Shown piece by piece: positions 6,707 through 13,671 of a DNA stretch of 17,729 nucleotides. The number at the start of each line of letters is the position of its first letter. Within the stretch, counting starts at the first letter, position 1. Origin of the DNA: an uncultured Clostridia bacterium (lineage in GTDB: Bacteria > Bacillota > Clostridia > Christensenellales > Aristaeellaceae); NCBI GenBank assembly GCA_934621485.1, contig CAKTUS010000051.1, positions 1 through 17,729 on the forward strand, read 5' to 3'. The notes under the pieces are model-generated. The model saw nothing but the letters and a program-made list of their open reading frames with translations, was not told where the DNA came from and did no database searches. The translations under genes were made by a program, and so were the position numbers.

Positions 6707-7846
6707 GTGACCAAACAAGAGGCTTTTTCGCTGGCAATCGGCTTTCTGAAGGAACTCATTGCGCTGGAAACGGTGAATCCGCCCGGAAATGAGTGGTTGG
6801 CCGCCGATTATGTGGCGCGCAGACTGGCGGAATACGGTATTGCCGCCGATGTGACGGAGCCGGTTCCCGGCCGGGCCAATGTGGTATCCCGCCGCACGCC
6901 GGGTCAGGGCCCTGTGGTGGTGCTTACCGGTCATCTGGACGTGGTGCCTGTGGGCGACGGCTGGCAAACCCCTCCTTTTGTAGGAACCGAAAGGGACGGC
7001 AAGATTTTTGGCCGCGGCGCTTGCGATATGAAGGGCGGCATTGCGGCCATGATGGCGGCGGCTGTGTGGAACGTGGCCCAGGGCATGGAAACCCGCCCTT
7101 TCCAGCTGGCTTTCGTCTTTGACGAGGAAATCTACGGCGAAGGTACCCGCACGTTCCTCAAGGATTTCCGGGAAGAGTGCTTTGCCGTGATTGGCGAGCC
7201 TACGGAAAACCAGATTCATGTGGCTCACCGCGGAGCCATTCGCTTTCGCATTTTGGTGCATGGCCGTTCCTGCCATGCGGGCTCGCCTTCGTCCGGCGTG
7301 AACGCTATCGAGAATATGGCTCGGGTGATTCAGGCAGTGCAGCGCGTAAACGAAGGGCTCAAGCAGCGCAAACATCCCATTTTGCCGCCGCCCACCCTGT
7401 GCGCCACCATGATTCAGGCCGGCACCAAGGACAACATTGTGCCGGACCTGTGCGAACTGGTGGTGGACGGCCGCCCAGGCGTAGGCGACACGGTGGAAAG
7501 CCTGCAAAAGGCCATTCAGTCTGAAATAGAGGCCGGAGGCGGGCTGCAGCAAGGCGCTACAGTGGAATTTGTTCCTTATATTAACGTGACCGCCGGCAGT
7601 GTGGAAACGGACAGCCCCATTGTGCGTTGGGCCGGCGACTGCTACCGCAGTTGCTTTGGCCAGGAACCGGTGGTTACCTGCTTTCCGGCCTGCTGCGATT
7701 TGAGCCAGTTTACCGCCGCCGGGCATCCGGCCATTTTGTACGGCCCCGGCTCCATTGCTCAGGCTCATACGGCCAATGAATTTGTGACCCTGGACCAGAT
7801 GCAAAAAGCCTTTACCTTCTACAGCCGCTGCCTGCAAAAGGCGTAA
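6707..7846 (+). CDS. M20-family metallo-deacylase/peptidase (ArgE/DapE type)
   Basis: A 379-residue cytoplasmic zinc amidohydrolase of the M20 family, whose members remove acyl or succinyl groups from amino acids or cleave small peptides. Motifs are complete: His76 and catalytic Asp78 in TGHLDVVP, Asp107 in GACDMKGG, the Glu pair 140/141 in FDEEIYGEG, Glu164 in IGEPT, and the late His354 in AHTANEF. The dimerisation lid domain lies between (about 175-290, HRGAIRFRILVHGRSCHAG). The GTG start at 6707 is chosen because GGAGG (6695-6699) lies 7 bases upstream. The frame is open further up, overlapping the regulator, but with no ribosome site. As the first enzyme of the operon it may deacylate the imported compound or a dipeptide form of it. 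A second, unrelated deacylase is encoded at 14421. The exact substrate is unknown. Confidence 0.92.
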   Translation: MTKQEAFSLAIGFLKELIALETVNPPGNEWLAADYVARRLAEYGIAADVTEPVPGRANVVSRRTPGQGPVVVLTGHLDVVPVGDGWQTPPFVGTERDGKIFGRGACDMKGGIAAMMAAAVWNVAQGMETRPFQLAFVFDEEIYGEGTRTFLKDFREECFAVIGEPTENQIHVAHRGAIRFRILVHGRSCHAGSPSSGVNAIENMARVIQAVQRVNEGLKQRKHPILPPPTLCATMIQAGTKDNIVPDLCELVVDGRPGVGDTVESLQKAIQSEIEAGGGLQQGATVEFVPYINVTAGSVETDSPIVRWAGDCYRSCFGQEPVVTCFPACCDLSQFTAAGHPAILYGPGSIAQAHTANEFVTLDQMQKAFTFYSRCLQKA

Positions 7847-7862
7847 CGGCTCCGCACAACCG

Positions 7863-7926
7863 AGGGAAACCTCCGGTAAGGAGGTTCATATAGTCCGCGT
7901 ATACGCGTGTACGCGGAAGGTTCCCT
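7863..7926 (+). ncRNA. candidate structured leader (three-way junction) before the binding-protein gene
   Basis: In the 103-base gap before the binding-protein gene three helices can form together: closing helix AGGGAA (7863-7868) with TTCCCT (7921-7926), hairpin ACCTCC (7869-7874) with GGAGGT (7880-7885) around loop GGTAA, and hairpin CCGCGTA (7895-7901) with TACGCGG (7910-7916). The last overlaps a 12-base palindrome, CGCGTATACGCG (7896-7907). The true ribosome site lies just downstream, outside the fold. I know no riboswitch class with this form. It could be an mRNA-stabilising element, a 5' processing site or an operator. Confidence 0.4.
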
Positions 7927-7949
7927 AAATAACGGAAAGGAGAATTTCC

Positions 7950-8951
7950 ATGAAAAAGATCCTCGCTTTGGTTCTCACCCTGGTTCTGGCCCTGTCCATC
8001 AGCGCGACCGCTCTGGGCGAAGGCTACAAAATCGGCTTCTCTGACATTTACCTGACCCCCTCCTGGATGCAGCAGATGAAGGGCATGCTGGACACCCGTG
8101 TTGACTACTGGAAGGAAAAGGGCGTTATCTCCGAGTTCACCTTGGCCAATGCCAACGGCGACAACTCCAAGCAGATTGCCGACATCCAGAACATGGTAGC
8201 CGAAGGCTATGACGCCATCATCATCATCGCCGGTTCCGCCACCGCGCTGAACAACGCTGTGGACGAAGCCATGGCCAAGGGCGTTGTGGTTGTGAACACC
8301 AACTCTCTGGTTACCACCCCCGTTACCTCCGTGCTGGCCACCTCTGACGAAGAGTACGGCGCTACCTGCGCTCAGTGGCTGATGGACGAAATGGGCGGCA
8401 AGGGCAAGATCATCATGTTCTCCGGCCCTGCCGGCGTTGCCACCAGCGACCTGCGCCAGAAGGGCGCCGAGTCTGTGCTGGCCAACTACCCCGATGTGGA
8501 AGTTGTGACCACCCTGAACAGCGAGTATAACGAAGCTCCCGCTCTGGAAATGATCACCCCCGTTCTGGACGCCTATGAATTTGACGGCATCCTGGCCTTG
8601 GGCGGCTCCCTGGCCTGCGCCTCTCTGAAGGCTCTGGTGGAAAGCGGCCATGACATGGTGCCCATTACCGGCGAAAACTACAACGGCTTTGTGAAGCTGT
8701 GGTACGAGCAGCTGGACAACGGCTTCTCCTCCATCGCTATCGGCGAGCCCAACTGGGAAGGCGCCCTAGCTCTGGAACTGTGCGTGAAGATCCTGAACGG
8801 CGAACCCTATGCGGAAAACTATCAGCTGTCCCGCCCGGTCATCACCAATGACAACATTGCCGACTACATCCCCAACGACCTGCCCGACGACTACTACCTC
8901 TGCGATCCTCTGACCGACGAAGAGTACGTCTCTATGCTGGCCGTGGACTAA
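7950..8951 (+). CDS. sugar-type ABC transporter substrate-binding protein (RbsB-like)
   Basis: A 333-residue exported receptor of the type I periplasmic-binding-protein fold (Peripla_BP_4 group, ribose/galactose-like), which captures the substrate outside the membrane for the importer encoded next. The signal peptide is clear: MKK, a Leu/Val/Ala-rich core to about residue 19, and a likely cleavage after ATALG (about residue 23). No lipobox cysteine is present, unlike most binding proteins of single-membrane bacteria. The mature start EGYKIGFSDIYLTPSW and the IAGSATALNNAVDEAMAKG stretch fit the family. Mature Asp, Asn, Trp and Tyr residues could line a polar pocket, but the ligand cannot be read. 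AAAGGAG lies 7 bases before the ATG. The codon use looks like that of a highly expressed gene. A strong hairpin follows it. Confidence 0.93.
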   Translation: MKKILALVLTLVLALSISATALGEGYKIGFSDIYLTPSWMQQMKGMLDTRVDYWKEKGVISEFTLANANGDNSKQIADIQNMVAEGYDAIIIIAGSATALNNAVDEAMAKGVVVVNTNSLVTTPVTSVLATSDEEYGATCAQWLMDEMGGKGKIIMFSGPAGVATSDLRQKGAESVLANYPDVEVVTTLNSEYNEAPALEMITPVLDAYEFDGILALGGSLACASLKALVESGHDMVPITGENYNGFVKLWYEQLDNGFSSIAIGEPNWEGALALELCVKILNGEPYAENYQLSRPVITNDNIADYIPNDLPDDYYLCDPLTDEEYVSMLAVD

Positions 8952-8959
8952 CAGCCTGT

Positions 8960-8986
8960 TGGGGCGGGGGCTTTGCCCCCGCCCCA
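8960..8986 (+). other. GC-rich hairpin between binding protein and ATPase genes
   Basis: A perfect 12-bp stem (TGGGGCGGGGGC with GCCCCCGCCCCA) closed by TTT, beginning 8 bases after the stop. There is no T-run, so it should not end transcription by itself. Its position matches the hairpins that protect binding-protein mRNA from 3' decay (malE-malF type), giving more receptor than membrane parts. Confidence 0.8.
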
Positions 8987-9032
8987 CTATGCAACACGCA
9001 TGGCAATCCGGGCATGAATGGAGAAAGACGAT

Positions 9033-10556
9033 ATGAAAGACACAAACCAGGCGTTCCTCGTAGCTGACAAACTCAGCAAATCCTTTGCCGGAAACAGGGT
9101 GCTGTCCGAGGCGAGCCTTACGCTGCATCCCGGCCAGTATCATGCGCTGGTGGGTGAAAACGGCGCCGGCAAAAGCACGTTCATCAACCTGCTTACAGGT
9201 ATTTATCAGCCTGACGAAGGCACCATTTCCATTGATGGAAAAGCGTACGATCATCTTTCGCCGATGCAGGCCAAGCAGCTTGGCATTTACACCGTGCACC
9301 AGGAGCTGAGCATCAACCCTGTGCTGACGGTTGCGCAAAACATTTTCCTGGGCAGTGAAATGCTCAACGGAATTCTGCTGGATAACAAAGCCATGAAGCG
9401 GCAGACGGAAATTCTGCTGCAGGACATCGGCCTGACCCATATCCGCCCCGATCAGGACGCGGGCGAACTGACCATGGCAGAACGCCAGATGCTGGAATTT
9501 GTGAAAGCCATCTATCAGCAGCCCAAACTGCTGGTTTTGGACGAGGCCACCTCCGCACTGGACGACGCACAGGTAAAAATTGTGTTTGATAAGCTGCGCG
9601 AAGCCAAACAGCGCGGCATGATGCTGATATTTATTTCTCACCGCCAGCACGAGGTGGATGAGGTTTGCGATACGATGACCGTCATGAAGGACGGTTGCCA
9701 AATGGTGGAATGCTGCGGTGTGAAGGACTACGATGAGGACGGCTTGGTATCGCTGATGACGGGCCGCTCCGCGGCCAGCCAGTTCCCGCCCAAGCCGGAT
9801 TGGAAAAAGGTGGTGGAAGCCCCCAAGGTGCTGGAGGCCGAACACATCAGCTTTTCCAAAACCAAGGATGCTTCCTTCTGCCTGCATAAAGGAGAAATCT
9901 TGGGCATTGGCGGTTTGCAGGGCCAGGGCCAGCAGTCCTTCCTAGAGGTGATTTTTGGTATCAAGCGGGTGAACAAGGGCGTTTTGAAGCTGAACGGCAA
10001 GCCCATTCGCTTCTCCGGCCCTAAGGACGCCATGCGGGAGGGCATCGCCTATCTGCCCGCTGAACGCAAGGTGGACGGCCTGTTTGTAACCCACCCCATT
10101 CGTTTCAACATGAGCTTTGCCGGGCTGGAGCTGGTGTGCAACAAGCTGGGCCTGATCAGCAAGAAGGCGGAGGACGCGCTTTGCGAAGACGCGCGCAGCC
10201 GATTCTTCATTAAGTACCGCTCCTTGCAGCAGGCCGTGGGCGAATTGTCCGGCGGCAACCAGCAAAAGGTGGTTCTGTCCAAGTGGCTGGCCCGCAATCC
10301 CCAGATCTTGCTTTTGAACGAGCCTACCCGCGGCATCGACGTGGTGACCAAGCACGAGATTTACGAAACCCTGCACAACCTGGCCGAGCAGGGCGTGAGC
10401 ATCGTGATGATCTCCTCCGATACCATTGAGCTGCTTAACATGTGCACCCGTGTGCTTACGATCTATGAGAACGAGATCAACGCGGAACTGATTGGCGACG
10501 AGATTACGGAAAACTCGCTGGTCAAGGCGTCGGTGTTCAGAAAGGAATCCGTATGA
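9033..10556 (+). CDS. sugar-type ABC importer ATPase, two fused nucleotide-binding domains (RbsA/MglA-like)
   Basis: A 507-residue ATPase that powers the importer from the cytoplasmic face. Domain 1 (about 7-245) has a perfect Walker A GENGAGKST (41-49), Q-loop Gln90, a degenerate signature LTMAERQ (146-152), Walker B LLVLDE (166-171) and switch His203. Domain 2 (about 265-500) has a degenerate Walker A (GGLQGQGQQ, no Lys), a good signature LSGGNQQKV (405-413), and Walker B LLLNE with Asn429 where Asp is usual. The only intact ATP site is therefore Walker A1 with signature 2, an exaggerated form of the asymmetry normal in this family. The ATG at 9033 is preferred over that at 9018, since GGAG at 9020-9023 serves the former. 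The gene overlaps the next permease gene by ATGA. Confidence 0.94.
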   Translation: MKDTNQAFLVADKLSKSFAGNRVLSEASLTLHPGQYHALVGENGAGKSTFINLLTGIYQPDEGTISIDGKAYDHLSPMQAKQLGIYTVHQELSINPVLTVAQNIFLGSEMLNGILLDNKAMKRQTEILLQDIGLTHIRPDQDAGELTMAERQMLEFVKAIYQQPKLLVLDEATSALDDAQVKIVFDKLREAKQRGMMLIFISHRQHEVDEVCDTMTVMKDGCQMVECCGVKDYDEDGLVSLMTGRSAASQFPPKPDWKKVVEAPKVLEAEHISFSKTKDASFCLHKGEILGIGGLQGQGQQSFLEVIFGIKRVNKGVLKLNGKPIRFSGPKDAMREGIAYLPAERKVDGLFVTHPIRFNMSFAGLELVCNKLGLISKKAEDALCEDARSRFFIKYRSLQQAVGELSGGNQQKVVLSKWLARNPQILLLNEPTRGIDVVTKHEIYETLHNLAEQGVSIVMISSDTIELLNMCTRVLTIYENEINAELIGDEITENSLVKASVFRKESV

Positions 10557-11524
10557 AAGAAAAGCAAGGGCTGTTGAAGAGCCTGCCCGGTTCGGTGCGG
10601 AAGATCCTGTCCGTTTACATTACCTTCTTCATTTTTCTGGTTGCCACCGTGGCGGTGGATCCTCAAATTTTCTCCGGCGGCAACCGCCTGTGGTCCCTGT
10701 CGCTGCAATATGCTCCGCTGATGCTGTGCGCCATGAGCCAGAGCGCCTGTATGCTGGTGGGCGGCATCAACCTGGCGCTGGGCACGGCCATGTCCCTGAT
10801 GACGGCTGTGTGCGCCGTTACCATGGCTCCCGGCCCCATGGGCATGGTACAGGGCATTGTGTGCACCGTTGGCGCAGGCGCGCTGGTGGGCCTGATTATG
10901 GGCGCTATCGTGGTGTACGGGCGCCTGCCGGACATCATTGTTACCCTGGCCTTCTCCTACATTTGGAAGGGCGTGGCGCTGATTATTCTGCCGTCGCCCG
11001 GCGGCTATGTGAATCCGGAGTTTTCCTCCTTCTTGGCCAACGGCGGCTTCATTCCTCCGGCTATGGTGATTGTGGCGCTGGCGCTGATTTTGTGGAAGCT
11101 GTTTAAGAATACCAAGGCTGGTCTGGACATTTACGCGGTAGGCGGCAACCCCCGCGCGGCCTATGAAAGCGGCCTGAACGTGCAGCGCTCCAAGATGCTG
11201 GCGTACCTGGTCAGCGGCATTTTCCTGGGCGTTGGCGGTCTGCTGCTGGCCGGACAGATTAGCTCCGGCGATCCCACCATCGGCGCTTCTTACCAGATGA
11301 ACTCTGTGGCGGCTGCGGTGCTGGGCGGCGTAAGCTTCCTGGGCGGCGTTGGCCAAATGAAGGGCGCTGTCATGGGCGCGTTCATCTTTACGGCTTTGGT
11401 CAACCTGCTGTTCTTCTCCGGCATGAACGCCTTCTGGCAGTATGTGGTGCAGGGCCTGATTCTGATTGCCGCCATTGGCTTCAAGGCAATCGGCTACTAT
11501 CGAAAGGGTGGTGACAGGGCATGA
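10553..11524 (+). CDS. sugar-type ABC importer permease 1 (RbsC-like)
   Basis: A 323-residue integral membrane protein of the BPD_transp_2 family, with about eight to ten hydrophobic segments from residue 19 to about 312. Family landmarks are LVGGINLALG (about 69-78), the cytoplasmic coupling stretch IYAVGGNPRAAYESGLNV, and VLGGVSFLGGVG near the C-terminus. It forms half of the transmembrane channel, presumably as a heterodimer with the next product. The start overlaps the ATPase stop as ATGA, and its own stop overlaps the next start the same way, so the three are translationally coupled. A near-cognate transport substrate (ribose, autoinducer, sugar acid, other) cannot be read from the sequence. 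Confidence 0.93.
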   Translation: MKEKQGLLKSLPGSVRKILSVYITFFIFLVATVAVDPQIFSGGNRLWSLSLQYAPLMLCAMSQSACMLVGGINLALGTAMSLMTAVCAVTMAPGPMGMVQGIVCTVGAGALVGLIMGAIVVYGRLPDIIVTLAFSYIWKGVALIILPSPGGYVNPEFSSFLANGGFIPPAMVIVALALILWKLFKNTKAGLDIYAVGGNPRAAYESGLNVQRSKMLAYLVSGIFLGVGGLLLAGQISSGDPTIGASYQMNSVAAAVLGGVSFLGGVGQMKGAVMGAFIFTALVNLLFFSGMNAFWQYVVQGLILIAAIGFKAIGYYRKGGDRA

Positions 11525-12468
11525 CGCTGGAAAAGCTGAAAAAGAACTGGAAAGACCCTACGTTCCTTGCCTTTGTCGTACTGATTGTGGCCTGGATTGG
11601 CACCATGCTGTTTATTCCCGGCTTTAATACCTGGAATCATAACATGACCTTCCTGAAAACGGCGGCCTATGTGGGCATGATCGTAATTGGCCAGGGTATC
11701 TGCGTTATTTCCGGCGGTATTGACTTGTCGGTTTCCAACGTGGTAACCCTGTCCAGCGTTGTGGCTGCCGGCTGCGTGAAGGCCGGCTGGGGCGATGGCG
11801 CGGCCATTGCGGTGGCTTTGCTGGCATCCGTGATGGTGGGCGTTATCAACGCTACCGGCGTTACCTTCCTGCGGATTCCCCCCATCATTATGACCCTGGC
11901 CATGCTGAGCCTGCTGGAGGGCGGCCTGCTGATTGCCACCGACGGTACTCCGCCCAGCGGCTGCGGCGAGGTCATCAAGTGGCTGTGCAAGGGCAAACCG
12001 TTGGGCGTGCCCAACGCGGTATTCGTGTGGATCATCTTTCTGGTGCTGGCCCTGCTTTTGATGAACAAGAGCAAGTTTGGCCGCCATATCTACGCCATCG
12101 GCACCAATGAAGCCGCCGCCAAGCTCAACGGCGTGAAGGTGTTCGCCACCAAGTACATGGTTTACTGCCTCAGCAGCCTGTGCGCCGGCATCGGCGGCCT
12201 GCTGATTCTGGGCAACATGGGCAGCACCTATCTGACCATTGGTCAGCAGTACCAGCTCATGTCCATCGCTGCGGTGGTCATCGGCGGTATTTCCATCCTG
12301 GGCGGCAAGGGCAAGTTCACAGGCATTATTGCCGGTACCATGCTCATGATTTTGCTGCGCGACATCCTCAACGTGGTGAAAATGTCCAACGCCGGGCGTG
12401 AAATTTTCCAGGGTGTGCTGATTCTGGCCGTGCTGTTGGCCTATGGCCGCGAAAAGAAATCCGTCTGA
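11521..12468 (+). CDS. sugar-type ABC importer permease 2 (RbsC-like)
   Basis: A 315-residue membrane protein of the same family as its upstream neighbour, but clearly diverged from it, so the pair looks heterodimeric. Landmarks are CVISGGIDLSVS (about 60-71), the coupling stretch IYAIGTNEAAAKLNGV, and IGGISILGGKGKF near the C-terminus. Hydrophobic segments run from residue 16 to about 308. It begins in an ATGA overlap with permease 1. The next gene starts 15 bases after its stop behind GGGAGGAA, so enzymes and transporter are on one transcript unless an unseen promoter intervenes. Confidence 0.93.
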   Translation: MTLEKLKKNWKDPTFLAFVVLIVAWIGTMLFIPGFNTWNHNMTFLKTAAYVGMIVIGQGICVISGGIDLSVSNVVTLSSVVAAGCVKAGWGDGAAIAVALLASVMVGVINATGVTFLRIPPIIMTLAMLSLLEGGLLIATDGTPPSGCGEVIKWLCKGKPLGVPNAVFVWIIFLVLALLLMNKSKFGRHIYAIGTNEAAAKLNGVKVFATKYMVYCLSSLCAGIGGLLILGNMGSTYLTIGQQYQLMSIAAVVIGGISILGGKGKFTGIIAGTMLMILLRDILNVVKMSNAGREIFQGVLILAVLLAYGREKKSV

Positions 12469-12483
12469 CGGGAGGAATAAACG

Positions 12484-13671
12484 GTGAAGCTTGGTATGTT
12501 CGTCTATCCCTGGGATATGGCGAAAGCTCCGGACCGGCTGCTGGGGGAGTACGTTGATCTTGGCTGTAATATGATCGCCATCAACGGCGTGTATCACCAG
12601 TGCAATGTGCTGGAAACCCGCACCTGGCATGTGTATGAACGAAAAAATGCGGGCACCTCCTTCACTGTTCACCCGGAAAAATACGGCCGTCTGTATCCGA
12701 AGGCCGAAGCAGAGCTCACACAGACCTATTTGGGTCTGCGTGAGCTCTGCGAAAAAAAGGGCGTGGAGTGGCGCTGCTGGATGGTGAACCTGCATAACGA
12801 TCAGGTGGGCGAGCAATGGCCGGACACCACCGTGCAAAACGTGTGGGGCGACCGCTATCCCTCCTCCCTGTGCCTGAACCACCCGGATGTGCGGCAGTAT
12901 GCCGTGTCCCTGCTGGAGGATGTGATAGCCACCCTTGCTCCCAAGCATGTGGTGATGGAAACGGAAAGCTGGATGCAGGCTTTTCATGGCCGGCATCATG
13001 AGTTTATGCTGCCCAGGATGACGCCGGCAGCGCAGTATTTGCTGTCGCTGTGTTTTTGCCCTCACTGCATGCAGAAGGCGGAAAAGGAGGGCGTAGATGC
13101 GGGGGCAGCCCAGGCTGTAACGGACCGGCTGCTCAAACAGCTGCTGTCCGGCGACACCACCTTTGGCAACAACGAGCACACGCAGGTAACCCAACTGCTG
13201 CTGGAGTATCCGGAGCTGTATGCTTACCAGCGCTTTCGCATGCGCAGCGTGACCCGGCTGGTGAAGCAAACAGCCGAAACGGCTCATGCCCAAGGTGTGC
13301 AGTATGATTACATCCCATCTGCCGCACCCTTTCCCATAAATGAAATGCACTATGAGGGCGCCGGCTTCCGGGAACTGGCTCCCTATGTGGACAGCTTTGT
13401 TCCGTTGTGCTATACTCCCAATCAAACCTATTCCATGATCCGCAAAAATGTGGATCTTTTTGCTCCCCAAACCCCGGTGGCGCTGGCGCAAAACCTGTCC
13501 CGGGCACGCTACAGCGGCAGGGACGCTTTTGTGGGAAAGGTGCTGGACGCCGTTCAAAACGGCGCTCAGGATATTTACAGCTATTGTTACACCATGGCGA
13601 CGGACGAGTGCTTGTCCTGGGTAAGGCAGGCATACGGCCTCGCGCTTAAGGAAGGAAGGGAAAAAGCATGA
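12484..13671 (+). CDS. unrecognised TIM-barrel-like protein, glycoside-hydrolase-like
   Basis: A 395-residue cytoplasmic protein (no signal peptide) that I do not recognise by name. Its pattern suggests an eight-stranded barrel: candidate strands are LGMFVYPW (3-10), MIAINGVYH (30-38), VEWRCWMVNLHND (94-106), HVVMETESWM (155-164), VQYDYIPSAA (272-281), SFVPLCYTP (304-312), VALAQNLSRA (332-341) and DIYSYCYTMATDE (363-375). Acidic residues sit at strand ends (Glu159/Glu161, Asp374/Glu375), as in glycosidases. A CFCPHC motif (190-195) is common in uncharacterised glycosyl-hydrolase-like proteins. It starts with GTG behind GGGAGGAA (12470-12477) and overlaps the next gene by ATGA, so it is part of the pathway. 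It could be a glycosidase, isomerase or epimerase. An 18-base inverted repeat lies within codons 76-89. Confidence 0.75.
   Translation: MKLGMFVYPWDMAKAPDRLLGEYVDLGCNMIAINGVYHQCNVLETRTWHVYERKNAGTSFTVHPEKYGRLYPKAEAELTQTYLGLRELCEKKGVEWRCWMVNLHNDQVGEQWPDTTVQNVWGDRYPSSLCLNHPDVRQYAVSLLEDVIATLAPKHVVMETESWMQAFHGRHHEFMLPRMTPAAQYLLSLCFCPHCMQKAEKEGVDAGAAQAVTDRLLKQLLSGDTTFGNNEHTQVTQLLLEYPELYAYQRFRMRSVTRLVKQTAETAHAQGVQYDYIPSAAPFPINEMHYEGAGFRELAPYVDSFVPLCYTPNQTYSMIRKNVDLFAPQTPVALAQNLSRARYSGRDAFVGKVLDAVQNGAQDIYSYCYTMATDECLSWVRQAYGLALKEGREKA
12709..12750. repeat. long inverted repeat inside the TIM-barrel gene
   Basis: The arms 12709-12726 (GCAGAGCTCACACAGACC) and 12733-12750 are complementary at 17 of 18 positions, with a single A-C mismatch, around the 6-base loop TATTTG. 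A run of seven A (12752-12758) follows directly. It is the longest hairpin I found in coding sequence in this window. It is not a terminator, as it lacks a T-run on either strand. Confidence 0.85.

Noticed and set aside
7866..7894. TATAGT at 7889-7894 as a -10 box for the binding-protein gene
   Set aside because: No acceptable -35 box at 16-18 bases upstream (GAAACC) and no TG extension. The sequence also falls in the proposed RNA fold.
9018..9035. Upstream ATG at 9018 as start of the ABC ATPase
   Set aside because: GGAG at 9020-9023 is well placed for the ATG at 9033 and lies within the upstream alternative, which has only a weak site.
11497..13557. 686-codon minus-strand frame opposite permease 2 and the TIM-barrel gene
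   Set aside because: Very long, but it is an antisense shadow across two + strand genes, rich in His/Gln/Ala and with no family motif.
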